Shown here in pieces: positions 18,191 through 27,691 of a stretch of 64,000 nucleotides of DNA (positions are counted from its first letter, which is position 1; the number at the start of each line of letters is the position of its first letter). The DNA is from Psychrobacter lutiphocae DSM 21542. Lineage in GTDB: Bacteria > Pseudomonadota > Gammaproteobacteria > Pseudomonadales > Moraxellaceae. The translations under genes and the position numbers were made by a program. The notes beneath the pieces were generated by a model. It saw nothing but the letters and a program-made list of their open reading frames with translations, had not been told where the DNA came from and made no database searches. The stretch is taken from assembly GCF_000382145.1 (NCBI RefSeq), contig NZ_KB907637.1, positions 1 to 64,000 on the forward strand, written 5' to 3'.

Positions 18191-19474
18191 TTAATCACGA
18201 TTTAAAGCACGATAACCAATATCACGGCGATAATGAGCACCATCAAAGCTAATGGCCGCTGTTGCTTGTAGCGCTGCTTTTTGTGCTTGTGCAATGTTGT
18301 CGCCTAGCGCAGTAACACATAGCACACGTCCGCCGTTGGTGACCACATGCTCGGCATCTTGCTTAGTACCTGCATGGAATACTTTGATAGCGTCTTGCTG
18401 TGCATCCAGCGCTGGCAAGCCAGTAATAACATCACCTTTGGACGAGCTTTCAGGATAGCCTTTTGACGCTAGGACAATACCCAATGCAGCACGGCTGTCC
18501 CAGTCGGCTTGCGCTGGTAAGTTGCCCTCGATACCTTGTTGTATCAGTTTTACCAGTGAGGATTGTAAGCGCATTAAGATAGGCTGAGTTTCTGGATCTC
18601 CAAAGCGGCAGTTAAATTCAATCACATACGGATCATTATGCTCATCAATCATCAGACCAGCATACAAAAAGCCAGTATAAGGGTGGCCAGCTTGTTTCAT
18701 CGCAGTGACCACAGGCTGAATAACTCGGCTCATGACCTTTTGATGTACCTCATCGGTGACCACAGGGGCAGGGGAATAGGCACCCATACCACCAGTGTTA
18801 GGCCCAGTATCACCTTCACCAACACGTTTGTGATCTTGGCTGGTCGCCATAGGTAGGATATTGTCACCATCAATCATACAAATAAAGCTAGCTTCTTCGC
18901 CTTGTAAAAACTGCTCGATCACCACCCTGCTACCAGCATCACCAAATTTGTTATCGCCAAGCATATCTTCAATGGCTTCATGCGCTTGATCAACGGTCTC
19001 AGCGACGATCACACCTTTACCTGCTGCTAATCCATCTGCTTTCACTACTATTGGTGCGCCATGTTGGTTGACATAGTCTTTAGCAGGCTCAATCTTGGTG
19101 AAGGTGGCATAGTGTGCAGTGGGTATGTTATTGGCTTGCATAAACTCTTTGGCGAAGGTTTTTGAGCCTTCAAGCTGTGCGCAATATTGGGTAGGTCCCC
19201 AGATAGTGATACCAGCATGGCGGCAGTCATCTACTAAGCCAGCTACCAGAGGGGCTTCTGGGCCGACAATGACAAGCTCGATTTTGTTTTGTTGACAAAA
19301 GGCGATAACGGCATCGTGATTATTGGTATCTAGGTCGATATTTTCACATTTTGGCTCTAAGGCAGTGCCAGCATTGCCATTCGCGACATAGACAGTTGCT
19401 ACATCGGCATCTTTTGCACATTGCCAAGCCAGTGCATGCTCACGTCCACCAGAACCAATAATTAAAATATTCAT
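18191..19474 (-). CDS. purD: Phosphoribosylamine-glycine ligase
   Basis: Joins glycine to 5-phosphoribosylamine using ATP in the second step of purine synthesis. The 427-aa protein starts MNILIIGSGGREHALAW, the family signature, and has the ATP-grasp features PIVVKADGLAAGKGVIVAE, RVVIEQFLQGEEASF, GPNTGGMGAYSPAP and the metal-binding VIEFNCRFGDPETQ. Length is typical. A ribosome binding site (AAGGG) precedes the ATG. Other pur genes are not adjacent. A family A repeat lies in its upstream region. Confidence 0.97.
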   Translation of the reverse strand: MNILIIGSGGREHALAWQCAKDADVATVYVANGNAGTALEPKCENIDLDTNNHDAVIAFCQQNKIELVIVGPEAPLVAGLVDDCRHAGITIWGPTQYCAQLEGSKTFAKEFMQANNIPTAHYATFTKIEPAKDYVNQHGAPIVVKADGLAAGKGVIVAETVDQAHEAIEDMLGDNKFGDAGSRVVIEQFLQGEEASFICMIDGDNILPMATSQDHKRVGEGDTGPNTGGMGAYSPAPVVTDEVHQKVMSRVIQPVVTAMKQAGHPYTGFLYAGLMIDEHNDPYVIEFNCRFGDPETQPILMRLQSSLVKLIQQGIEGNLPAQADWDSRAALGIVLASKGYPESSSKGDVITGLPALDAQQDAIKVFHAGTKQDAEHVVTNGGRVLCVTALGDNIAQAQKAALQATAAISFDGAHYRRDIGYRALNRD

Positions 19475-19958
19475 AGAAAACCCTTGTTCGCTTTATAATT
19501 TGTGTGTGTTAGTCAATCAATCAGTGTGTTATGGGGTGTTGTTGAACGTTGTAGTCATAGTCATATAAAAGAGGTACGGTGTTAATCTCGCTAAGCCTAC
19601 AAATGTAGTACTTTCGCTCGGTTGCCTTGTACCTCAAATATCTGACTGCGATTATAAAGGGAGCAACAAGCGCAGTCATTTTATCAAAAACTAGCAGGTT
19701 GGGGCAGGTTTGTTGTGGTTAATTAAAAATAAAGACGAAAACGACTGTATTTTTGCTATTTAAACGGTTAATTTTTTGTAATAGGTTGATTTTAGGTCGG
19801 TTAATATAAAGGATTTATTTTTGTATCATAAACAGAAAGAAGAGATAATAAAAATAATAGATAGAAATAATAGATAGAAGAGATGGTTAAAATACATGAA
19901 ACACTAATACAGATTCTTTAACATATCACCAATCATAATCAAAGTGAGGCCTAATATT
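19475..19958. other. Divergent gap purD / DUF2905
   Basis: 484 bp. Contains family A copy 2 (19547-19660) upstream of purD, then AT-rich DNA with AGAAATAATAGAT-like duplications near 19850-19880. Confidence 0.55.
19547..19660. repeat. Dispersed repeat family A, copy 2
   Basis: Outer stem GAGGTAC (19571-19577) with GTACCTC (19629-19635), 7 perfect pairs. Core AATCTCGCTAAGCCTAC and GTAGTACTTTCGCTCGGTTG with inner hairpin CTACAAATGTAG. Flanks TAGTCATATAAAA and the inverted ATATCTGACT extend the symmetry to about 20 bp on each side. Confidence 0.85.
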
Positions 19959-20165
19959 ATGGGTAAAGTTTTTATTAGCATAGGGTTAATCATCCTTGCT
20001 ATCGGTATCATACTAACCTTATTTCCCAACGCATTTAGTTGGTTTGGCAAGTTACCTGGTGATATTCGTTATGAATCGGGTAGTACACGCATCTACTTTC
20101 CAATTGTCACTATGATTATTGTTAGTGTGGTCCTGAGCCTACTAATGAGCTTACTAAGACGCTAG
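19959..20165 (+). CDS. DUF2905 family small membrane protein
   Basis: A 68-aa protein with two predicted membrane helices (about residues 3-23 and 47-64) separated by a short loop FGKLPGDIRYES that matches the conserved G-x-L-P-G-D-I motif of DUF2905. Function unknown. The ATG at 19959 is chosen because GTGAGG lies just upstream as the ribosome binding site; an in-frame GTG at 19944 would include that site in the coding region. Confidence 0.85.
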   Translation: MGKVFISIGLIILAIGIILTLFPNAFSWFGKLPGDIRYESGSTRIYFPIVTMIIVSVVLSLLMSLLRR

Positions 20166-20467
20166 TTTTATGCTTGACTGAATTTTGCGTGATGTCTGGC
20201 CAACTAAGTTTAAGCCCACTACAATCTCGGGTCTATTCTATACAGCCCCTTCTGATATCACTATCATAGCTCTTATATTTCAAACCACTTTTTTTATATT
20301 CAATACTGGCATGACTTTATTTGCTAGAAGTTGATGCGTGTTACAGCGCTGTATGCTATATTATTGCGTTCTTTAATTTTGGTTTCTAGAGTTTTGCTAT
20401 TCAGTGAAACGCTTTAGAATTGTAGCTAATAATTAAAAAATAAATAGCTGTAAATTTGACACTCAAG
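20166..20467. other. Gap upstream of metN
   Basis: About 300 bp. I see no SAM riboswitch, S-box or clear MetJ-type box array (AGACGTCT-like) that I can support. The metNIQ promoter must be here. Confidence 0.35.
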
Positions 20468-21232
20468 ATGACTGCCATGAGCGATATGATTGTTTTAGAT
20501 CACGTATACAAAAAATTCCAAACTCAAAAAGATGGCAAACCGCACTGGTTTACAGCTGTTGAGCCTATTTCGTTGTCAATAAAGCAAGGTGAAATCTTTG
20601 GCTTGATGGGGTACTCAGGTGCTGGTAAATCAACCTTATTACGCCTAATGAATCTGCTTGAGCGCCCAGATGGTGGCACGGTTACTATTGATGGTGACGT
20701 GCTGACCAGTATGAATGCCAAGCAGTTGCGGGTTGCCCGTCATAATGTCGGCATGATATTTCAGCAGTTTAACTTGATGTCAAACCGCACTGTGTTTGAG
20801 AATGTGGCATTTAATTTAAAAGTTGCCGGTTATGCCAAGGATAAGATCCATAACAGAGTCATGGAGTGCTTGCAAATTGTCGATCTGACAGACAGAGCTT
20901 ATCATTATCCAGCCCAACTTTCGGGTGGACAAAAACAGCGGGTCGGAATTGCGCGCGCCATTGCGCCCAATCCAAAGGTACTACTTGCTGATGAGCCGAC
21001 CAGTGCGCTCGATCCAGCGACCACTAGAGCTTTATTGACCACCCTAAAAGAAGTCAATGCAAAGCTTGGCGTTACTATCGTGATCGTTACCCATGAAATG
21101 AGCGTGATTCGCCGTATCTGTAATCGAGCTGCACTACTGCATCAAGGGCATTTATTAGAAGTGGCTGAAATTACCGATGGTCAAATTGTTGCAAATACAG
21201 AAATTGGCCGTGAATTGGTTCAGGAGGACTAG
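20468..21232 (+). CDS. metN: Methionine ABC transporter, ATP-binding subunit, lacking NIL domain
   Basis: ATPase of the MetNIQ methionine importer. The 254-aa product has Walker A GYSGAGKST, Q-loop FQQFNLM, signature LSGGQKQR, Walker B VLLADEPTS and the H-loop THEM. It ends at about residue 254, whereas E. coli MetN is 343 aa with a C-terminal NIL domain that binds methionine and shuts the transporter off; that domain is missing here. Several starts are possible (TTG 20456, ATG 20468, ATG 20477) and none has a strong ribosome binding site. metI starts 3 bases after the stop. Confidence 0.9.
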   Translation: MTAMSDMIVLDHVYKKFQTQKDGKPHWFTAVEPISLSIKQGEIFGLMGYSGAGKSTLLRLMNLLERPDGGTVTIDGDVLTSMNAKQLRVARHNVGMIFQQFNLMSNRTVFENVAFNLKVAGYAKDKIHNRVMECLQIVDLTDRAYHYPAQLSGGQKQRVGIARAIAPNPKVLLADEPTSALDPATTRALLTTLKEVNAKLGVTIVIVTHEMSVIRRICNRAALLHQGHLLEVAEITDGQIVANTEIGRELVQED

Positions 21233-21235
21233 CAG

Positions 21236-21919
21236 ATGTTGGCATTAAGTTATCAAGAGGCCACGACACGCTTATGGCAATTACGCGCTGAGATCTGGCA
21301 AGCAACCATTGATACTTTTGTGATGCTTGGCATTGCAACCACAGCGGCCATTATTATTGGCGGCTTATTTGGTGTGTTTTTGTTTTTATCCAGTGACAAA
21401 CAGCTGCTAGAAAATAAGCCTTTATATGCTGTATTAGGCGGATTTACCAACTTTATGCGTGCCTTCCCATTCGTCATTTTGATGATTGCAATGAGCCCGT
21501 TTACCAAGTCGTTAATTGGCACCAGTATCGGTCCGATTGCAGCTTCATTGGTATTGGCTATTGCCGGTTCATTTTATTTTGCCCGCTTGGTTGAGCAAAA
21601 TTTACGTGAAGTGCCTCGTGGTATTGTGGAAGCCAGTGAGTCGATGGGTGCAAATCCACTGACAATTATTAAGGTGTTACTGACGGAGGCACGTTCAGGA
21701 TTGGTGTTATCTATCACCATTTTATGTATTAGCTTGCTGTCATATTCTGCTGCTGCTGGTATGATTGGTGGTGGTGGTTTGGGTGACTTGGCTATTCGTT
21801 ATGGTTATTATCGCTATCAAACGGAAGTGATGATTTTTATTGTCATTATGCTGTCAATAATGGTTATCGCTATTCAAGGCCTAGGTAATTGGCTTGCTAA
21901 TAAGCTAGATAAGCGTTAA
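21236..21919 (+). CDS. metI: Methionine ABC transporter, permease subunit
   Basis: Membrane subunit of MetNIQ, 227 aa, with five or so hydrophobic segments and the EAA-type coupling motif EASESMGANPLTIIKVLL (about 140-157) that contacts the ATPase. The conserved RAFPFVILMIA and AGMIGGGGLGDLAIRYGYYRYQ segments are typical of MetI. AGGAGG overlaps the end of metN and precedes the ATG, so the two genes are translationally close. Confidence 0.95.
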   Translation: MLALSYQEATTRLWQLRAEIWQATIDTFVMLGIATTAAIIIGGLFGVFLFLSSDKQLLENKPLYAVLGGFTNFMRAFPFVILMIAMSPFTKSLIGTSIGPIAASLVLAIAGSFYFARLVEQNLREVPRGIVEASESMGANPLTIIKVLLTEARSGLVLSITILCISLLSYSAAAGMIGGGGLGDLAIRYGYYRYQTEVMIFIVIMLSIMVIAIQGLGNWLANKLDKR

Positions 21920-21997
21920 GGTTTTACGTTGCTGTCGTGGCTTTAGATGTTAGTGTTGGTTTTTAATATAATTAATTTTTAAGATAAGGACAAATAA

Positions 21998-22903
21998 ATG
22001 AGTTTAGTTGATATTCGTAAGCAAGTTTTAGCTGCCGCTACTATTGTTGGTGTTTCAGGCTTAGTCTTGGTAGGTTGTGGTAAAGCAGACCAAGAGTCTA
22101 CAGAAGCTGCTGCTGGTGATAATGCTGAGAAAACCACCATTGTGATTGGTACCACAGAAGGTGATTTCGCTGATATGGTACGTAACCAAGTGAAAGCAGA
22201 TCTTGAAGCACAAGGCTATCAAGTTGAACTGAAGACTTTCACTGATTATGTCCGTCCGAACCTAGCACTAGCAGAAGGCGATTTGGATATTAACGTTTTC
22301 CAACATAAGCCTTATCTAGACACTTTTAAAGCAGAAAACAACCTCGATCTGGTTGAAGTGTTCCAAGTACCAACGGCACCACTTGGCATCTACTCTGGTA
22401 AGAAAACCGCATTAGATCAAGCCTTTGATGGTATGAAAGTATCTGCACCAAATGATCCTAGTAACTTTGCACGTGCCTTGGTTATGATGGATGATTTGGG
22501 ATGGATTACCCTAAAAGATGATGTAGATCCATTAACTGCTTCTAAATCTGATATTGCGACAAACCCAATGAATATCGATATCGTTGAGCTAGAAGCAGCA
22601 CAGTTACCACGTGCACGTGATGAAGTAGATTTTGCAGTGATTAATGGCAACTATGCAACGGATGCAGGTATTAAATTAACCGATGCGCTGTTTCAGGAAA
22701 AAAGCTTTGCTTATGTAAATTGGTCAGCGGTTAAAACGGCTGATAAAGACAGCAAGTGGGTACAAGACGTAACAGCGGCTTATAACTCGCCAAGCTTCAA
22801 AACTTACGCGCATGAAACTTTCCCAGGTTACAAATATCCTAAGATTTGGGGTGAGCAGCAAGAAGGCGAAGCTGAAACCACAGGTGACGCTGCTGCTCAG
22901 TAA
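21998..22903 (+). CDS. metQ: Methionine-binding lipoprotein MetQ (NlpA family)
   Basis: Substrate-binding lipoprotein of MetNIQ. Signal peptide with lipobox LVGC (about residue 28), then an NlpA-family periplasmic domain: EGDFADMVRNQVKADLEAQG, ALAEGDLDINVFQHKPYLD, and NDPSNFARALVMMDDLGWI around the ligand site. 301 aa, slightly longer than usual because of Glu/Ala-rich tails at both ends. It closes the metNIQ operon and is followed by a strong terminator. Confidence 0.94.
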   Translation: MSLVDIRKQVLAAATIVGVSGLVLVGCGKADQESTEAAAGDNAEKTTIVIGTTEGDFADMVRNQVKADLEAQGYQVELKTFTDYVRPNLALAEGDLDINVFQHKPYLDTFKAENNLDLVEVFQVPTAPLGIYSGKKTALDQAFDGMKVSAPNDPSNFARALVMMDDLGWITLKDDVDPLTASKSDIATNPMNIDIVELEAAQLPRARDEVDFAVINGNYATDAGIKLTDALFQEKSFAYVNWSAVKTADKDSKWVQDVTAAYNSPSFKTYAHETFPGYKYPKIWGEQQEGEAETTGDAAAQ

Positions 22904-23218
22904 CGGATTGTTTTTATAGTTGCCATTGCAGCTGCTAGTAAGCAGCTAACCATGAGCCACTGATAAGCAAGACAACAAAAAAACCTAGCTGCTAAATTTA
23001 GTAGGCTGGGTTTTTTGTTTTTATTCGCATTACTTTTATTGACTTTATTGTGCTATTGATATTTTACGGACGCTTTTTCAGCGAACAGGTTAAGCGGACG
23101 TCGAGTTATTGGCAAAACTTTGGTAAACTGCTAGCTTCAATATATACCAGCTTGATATAAGAGCTTGTAAGCTAGACTTGAGCTGTTTTATTCATTCAAC
23201 TTTATAAGTGCTAACCTT
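22904..23218. other. Gap metQ / holD-like
   Basis: 315 bp. Holds the metNIQ terminator; the remainder shows no recognised element. Confidence 0.5.
22976..23017 (+). terminator. Intrinsic terminator after metQ
   Basis: AACCTAGC pairs with GCTGGGTT (one T-G pair), with an inner palindrome CTAAATTTAG, followed by a T-run and preceded by an A-run. Confidence 0.9.
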
Positions 23219-23221
23219 GTG

Positions 23222-24046
23222 ATGACTTCAATCCAATCGTCTGCAATTGATAAGCAGAGCACCTTAACCGGTGTATCCAACCTACCTATTATGGCAGTGC
23301 AGCAAAGACAGATACTGGCCTTGATGGGGGTGGATGTGTGGGTGTCACAAAATCGACAAACTCAGCAAGTAGATTATGCCAATTATGCTGCCTATGTTGC
23401 TCAAGACAGTGAGCTACTGCATATTGATAAGGGTCAGCAGCAGGCGCAGATTAACAAACAGGCACAGCAACAAGCCAAGACTGGCTCAAACACGACCGCA
23501 CAGCAGGCACTGCCAACTGAGACGAATAATACAGCTAACAAAGAACTAACAGCTAAAACGCCAGCAGTTAACACGCCAGCAGAGGCGATAAAGTCGCTGG
23601 TTGCGAAAACCAAGCCACATGATGCTAATAAACAAAAGCAGTCAGCAGTCACTAAGCCTGTGCTTCCTGCGGTGCAAGTAGCTCCCTTTGAGGTGGTGGC
23701 TGCGCATTATCATGGCTGGGTGCTGTTAGCAGATACCGCTGACTTTGCTGAAGAACAGGTGTATCAGCTGTGGCAAAATATCCTACACGGTCTCTCATTA
23801 ACTGCCGATTTACAGAAGTTTCCGATTTGTACTGGCATTAGCGATCAAGAAAGTGCCAATGCCTGCTTGGCGGGGTTTGTATTTCGAGTGGCACAAAGTG
23901 TAGATGTTAATGTTGCCGCATTAACGCCTATGCCTGAGGGGGTTGCACATGACAAAGTGGTGCGTGTGCCTTATTTGGCCGAGATGTTAGCGGACAGTCA
24001 AAGTAAACGCCAACTATGGCAAATGATTGCGCCCCATTTGGATTAG
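23222..24046 (+). CDS. HolD-like protein (DNA polymerase III psi subunit), with long linker
   Basis: Residues about 27-45 (QRQILALMGVDVWVSQ) resemble the N-terminal tail of psi, which starts with a W/LxxLGI pattern and binds chi. The C-terminal third (about 150-274) has HGWVLLADTAD, VYQLWQNIL and VPYLAEMLADSQSKRQLWQMIAPHL, the last closely matching the E. coli HolD LTDLRANPTARAALWQQI segment. Between them is a roughly 85-residue Gln/Lys/Thr/Ala-rich linker not present in enterobacterial HolD (137 aa). The identification rests on motif memory and layout only. ATG 23222 is chosen over an overlapping GTG 23219. Confidence 0.6.
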   Translation: MTSIQSSAIDKQSTLTGVSNLPIMAVQQRQILALMGVDVWVSQNRQTQQVDYANYAAYVAQDSELLHIDKGQQQAQINKQAQQQAKTGSNTTAQQALPTETNNTANKELTAKTPAVNTPAEAIKSLVAKTKPHDANKQKQSAVTKPVLPAVQVAPFEVVAAHYHGWVLLADTADFAEEQVYQLWQNILHGLSLTADLQKFPICTGISDQESANACLAGFVFRVAQSVDVNVAALTPMPEGVAHDKVVRVPYLAEMLADSQSKRQLWQMIAPHLD

Positions 24047-24384
24047 TTGTTTTAAAATTGGTAGCTAGTTTGAAGTTAGTAGCTTTATAGCCATAAAATT
24101 TTGGCAATTAGAGACACGGCGTAAGTAAAAGAGGTATGATATTTAACCGTATTATTTTAACCCAGATCTAGGGTGCACCATAACACCGAAAGGTTGACGA
24201 AAAAGGTTCAGGTTGTCGCATATTTTATTAAATATATTTTAATGAATAAGCAGGTTGACACTGAATAGCCGTACTGGAACAACTGTACTTGAAAAACTGT
24301 ACTTGAAAAACTGTACTTGAAAAACTGTACTTGAAAAACTGTACTTGAAAAACTGTACTTGAAGAACTTGAATAGGGGAATACC
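24047..24384. other. Gap upstream of serC with 14-bp array
   Basis: 338 bp. The tandem array at 24281-24364 sits immediately before the serC ribosome binding site. Upstream lies TCTAGGGTGCACCATAACACC, a possible imperfect dyad of unknown meaning. Confidence 0.55.
24281..24364. repeat. 14-bp tandem array, 6 copies, abutting serC
   Basis: Unit AACTGTACTTGAAA occurs at 24281, 24295, 24309, 24323, 24337 and 24351 (last copy AACTGTACTTGAAG). It ends 20 bases before the serC ATG and so lies in the 5' leader or promoter. Each unit carries TTGAAA, which resembles a -35 box. Confidence 0.95.
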
Positions 24385-25524
24385 ATGACAGATGCTCAGA
24401 CACTTAATACAAATCAAAAACCACACCGCTTGCATAACTTTTGTGCTGGTCCTGCGTCTCTGCCGACCGAGGTGCTATTAAAAGCACAAGCTGAAATGCT
24501 AGATTGGCATGGCAAGGGCGTCTCTGTTATGGAGATGAGCCACCGCAGTAAAGACTATGTTGAGGTTGCTCAACAGGCTGAACAAAGTCTACGCCGCCTG
24601 ATGGATATACCGGACAACTATAAAGTGCTATTTTTGCAAGGTGGCGCAACCTTACAGTTTTCTGCTATTCCATTAAACTTACTGGATGATGGTCAGCAGC
24701 AAGGCGTTGCCGATTATTTAACCACAGGCGCTTGGTCAACCAAAGCCATTAAAGAGGCGAAACGCTATGCCGATCTTGGTCTAGGTCAGATCAATGAAGT
24801 GGCCACCAGCAAGGCAGGTAACTTTATTACTGTGCCGCCGGTTAGCGAATGGCAAATGTCAGAAAGCGCTCAATATTTTCACTACTGCGCCAATGAGACC
24901 ATTCATGGGGTGCAGATGTTTGAGCCGCCTCAAGTAGACGCGCCTTTGATCGCTGACATGTCGTCTTGTATCTTATCAGAGCCAGTGGATGTGTCTAAAT
25001 TTGGCTTAATTTATGCTGGTGCTCAGAAGAATATTGGCCCAGCTGGTTTGGTGATTGTCATTGTACGTGATGATTTGATTGGTAAAGCCAGTGCATGGTG
25101 CCCAAGCTTGCTGGACTATGCCAATCAAGCCAATAAAGACTCTATGCTTAACACGCCAGCGACTTATTCATGGTATTTGGCTGGCTTGGTATTTGAGTGG
25201 TTAGAAGCGCAAGGTGGCTTAGAGGCGATGGCGAAGTTAAACCGTCAAAAAGCAGAACTGCTCTACAAAACCATTGATAGCACCGACTTTTATCATAATA
25301 ATGTTGATCCTCAGTATCGCTCCATTATGAACGTGCCCTTTACCTTAAAAGACGCCAGTTTGGATGCGCAGTTTTTAGCAGAAGCAGAGCAGGCAGGTTT
25401 ATTAAATCTAAAAGGTCACCGTGATGTGGGCGGTATGCGTGCCAGCATCTATAATGCAGTAAGCTTAGAGTCGGTACAAGCCTTGTGCGACTTTATGAGC
25501 GAGTTTGCACATAACAATAGTTAA
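24385..25524 (+). CDS. serC: Phosphoserine aminotransferase
   Basis: PLP enzyme making 3-phosphoserine (serine pathway) and 4-phosphohydroxythreonine (pyridoxal phosphate pathway). The 379-aa protein has FCAGPASLPTEV at the start, LQGGATLQFSAIPLNLL, TGAWSTKAIKEAK and the Schiff-base Lys215 in YAGAQKNIGPAG. AGGGGA lies 7 bases before the ATG. Its stop codon is inside a 17-bp tandem duplication. No serA or pdxB is adjacent. Confidence 0.96.
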   Translation: MTDAQTLNTNQKPHRLHNFCAGPASLPTEVLLKAQAEMLDWHGKGVSVMEMSHRSKDYVEVAQQAEQSLRRLMDIPDNYKVLFLQGGATLQFSAIPLNLLDDGQQQGVADYLTTGAWSTKAIKEAKRYADLGLGQINEVATSKAGNFITVPPVSEWQMSESAQYFHYCANETIHGVQMFEPPQVDAPLIADMSSCILSEPVDVSKFGLIYAGAQKNIGPAGLVIVIVRDDLIGKASAWCPSLLDYANQANKDSMLNTPATYSWYLAGLVFEWLEAQGGLEAMAKLNRQKAELLYKTIDSTDFYHNNVDPQYRSIMNVPFTLKDASLDAQFLAEAEQAGLLNLKGHRDVGGMRASIYNAVSLESVQALCDFMSEFAHNNS

Positions 25525-25548
25525 AATAATACAATAGTTAAAATAATA
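25515..25548. repeat. 17-bp duplication containing serC stop
   Basis: CAATAGTTAAAATAATA is repeated exactly at 25515 and 25532. The first copy supplies the serC stop codon TAA (25522-25524). Confidence 0.95.
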
Positions 25549-25594
25549 ACAATGGCTAAAAAAGTGAAAGAAAAGGGTTGATAGCGGAGAAAGG

Positions 25595-27451
25595 ATGGCA
25601 ACAGACAAACTAAATGGAAGGCTAAAGCTTAGCGTGATAGCTGCTTTGATGACAGCTACTGTCACTGCTACCACTCCAATAGCTATGGCAGAGTCTGTTA
25701 CAGTGTCTGCCTTAGGGCATAATACCGAAGCGCTCTATATCACAGCGCCATATTTGCCCTATGCCAACCCAAATGCACCTAAAGGTGGCATGCTATCTCA
25801 ATCGGCGTTAGGGACTTTTAACAGTGCCAATGTATGGATGACCACAGGTATTGCAATGCGTGGTACGGAGTATCTATATGATACGTTAATGACGGGATCT
25901 TTAGACGAGTCATTTGTGATGTATCCACAGTTGGCAGAGAAGGTCACCTATGATCCTGATGATACCAGCTGGATTATCTATCACATTAACCCTCAGGCGA
26001 AGTTTTGGGATGGGTCGGCGGTAACTGCTGCTGATGTAAAAGCCACTTATGAGGCATATTTAACCAAAGGCTTGATGCAAGTACGTAGTTATTTATCCGC
26101 TATTGACAGCATTGAGGTGCTAGATCAACACCGTGTAAAGTTTCACTTTGCCTCAGCCGATAACAAAGAGATTTTGTTAACGGTTGGTCAGTTTCCAATT
26201 TTTAAAAAAGCTTCAGTTGAAAAAGACTTTGAAACTTTAAGTTTAACGCCGTTAATGGGTAGTGGACCGTATCGCTTAGACCATGTCGAGCAAGGACGCA
26301 GTGTTACTTATCGCCGTGACCCCAACTATTGGGGACAGAAGGTGATGGCCAATAAAGGGCGTTTTAATTTTGATTATATTAAGTTTGTATATTATGGCAG
26401 TGACGAAGTTGCGTTAGAAGGATTTAAGGTCGGTCAATATCAATTTCGGCAAGAAAGCTCAGCACGAAAGTGGGCCACCGCATATAACTTTCCTGCAGTT
26501 AAAGCAGGGATGATCACAAAAGAAAGTATCAGTAGCCACAACCCAGTAATGATGCAAGCGCTGGTGATGAATTTGCGTCAACCATTATTCTCCGATATTC
26601 GTGTACGCCAAGCATTGACGGAAGCCTTTGATTTTGAATTGATGAATAAGACCTTGTTTTATAACCAGTACGAGCGTTTAGAAAGTTTCTTTCACGGTTC
26701 AGAACTGGCAGCGACCGGCTTGCCGAGTGCGCAAGAAAAACAAGTCATGGCGCCGCTATTAGACAAGCTTGAACCGATTCAAAGGCAGCAGGCTTTAGCA
26801 GAATGGCAGTTGCCTAAGTCTGATGGTAAAGGCTATCCCCGTGAAGCGTTGTTACGAGCACGTGATAAGCTGTTACAGGCCGGTTTTTATTATCAAGATA
26901 TGAAGCTGTATCAAGCAGATGGCAAGCCTGCCAAGCTTGAGATTTTAATCGCTGATGACAAAATTACCCGTGTGCTTTTGCCTTATGTGCGTAATCTAAA
27001 AAAGCTTGGCTTTGATGCGTCAATTAGGCAAGTAGATATGCCTCAGTATTTAGAGCGTCTGCGTCGTTTTGATTACGATATGATTATCAGCGGCTTTCCA
27101 CAAAGCTTGTCACCTGGTGCTGAGCAAAGCTATATGTGGGGTAGCAAAGCCGCTGATGAAGCAGGTAACCAAAATTATAGTGGCATCAAAAATGAGGCGA
27201 TAGATGCGGTGATTGACAAGCTGATACTGGCGGACAATCGAGAAGAGATAGTGCTGTATAGTAAGGTATTAGACCGCCTGTTGAGGGCAGGCTATTATAT
27301 GGTTCCTATGTACGGTACTTCTAATACACGAGTGGTGTATTGGGATAAGTATCGCCATGTCAAAAAGCTACCAGATAATAGCGTTGGTTTGGATTATTGG
27401 TGGGTGGATGGCGAGGCTGAATCTAAGGTTAATGGTTATTTAAAACGTTAA
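25595..27451 (+). CDS. yejA: YejA-type oligopeptide-binding protein (SBP family 5)
   Basis: Periplasmic solute-binding protein; in E. coli YejABEF imports microcin C and related peptides. 618 aa with a signal peptide (about 1-32, ending AMAES). The mature protein has the family features ALGTFNSANVWMTTG, GTEYLYDTLMTGSLDES, VTYDPDDTSWIIYHINPQAKFWDG and LMGSGPYRLDHVEQGRSVTYRRDPNYWG. GGAGAAAGG precedes the ATG. The cognate permeases follow, but gloB is inserted between. The stop lies in an 18-bp tandem repeat. Confidence 0.9.
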   Translation: MATDKLNGRLKLSVIAALMTATVTATTPIAMAESVTVSALGHNTEALYITAPYLPYANPNAPKGGMLSQSALGTFNSANVWMTTGIAMRGTEYLYDTLMTGSLDESFVMYPQLAEKVTYDPDDTSWIIYHINPQAKFWDGSAVTAADVKATYEAYLTKGLMQVRSYLSAIDSIEVLDQHRVKFHFASADNKEILLTVGQFPIFKKASVEKDFETLSLTPLMGSGPYRLDHVEQGRSVTYRRDPNYWGQKVMANKGRFNFDYIKFVYYGSDEVALEGFKVGQYQFRQESSARKWATAYNFPAVKAGMITKESISSHNPVMMQALVMNLRQPLFSDIRVRQALTEAFDFELMNKTLFYNQYERLESFFHGSELAATGLPSAQEKQVMAPLLDKLEPIQRQQALAEWQLPKSDGKGYPREALLRARDKLLQAGFYYQDMKLYQADGKPAKLEILIADDKITRVLLPYVRNLKKLGFDASIRQVDMPQYLERLRRFDYDMIISGFPQSLSPGAEQSYMWGSKAADEAGNQNYSGIKNEAIDAVIDKLILADNREEIVLYSKVLDRLLRAGYYMVPMYGTSNTRVVYWDKYRHVKKLPDNSVGLDYWWVDGEAESKVNGYLKR

Positions 27452-27497
27452 AATAGTATAGAACGTTAAAATAGTATAGAAGGTTAAAATAGTATAG
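27445..27497. repeat. 18-bp tandem array containing yejA stop
   Basis: ACGTTAAAATAGTATAGA at 27445 and 27463 and a third copy starting AGG at 27481. The yejA TAA is in the first copy. Confidence 0.93.
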
Positions 27498-27691
27498 TTT
27501 AATGACTGCATTAGGGGCTGCATTGGAAAGCAACACTCTATACAAGTACAGAATGGATATAGGTTATAGAAGATATAGGTTATAGAACTGATACAAGGAT
27601 ATGGCTGACAATCTTTATTTTGATATAGCCGCAACCAGCATGCCCAATACACATAAGATATCAATACAACATTTAAGCAATAGGAAGTCAT

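Noticed and set aside
19944..19958. GTG start for the DUF2905 gene
   Set aside because: The GTG is part of the ribosome binding site GTGAGG for the ATG at 19959.
20166..20467. SAM or methionine riboswitch before metN
   Set aside because: I could not find the paired helices or conserved core of SAM-type riboswitches in this stretch.
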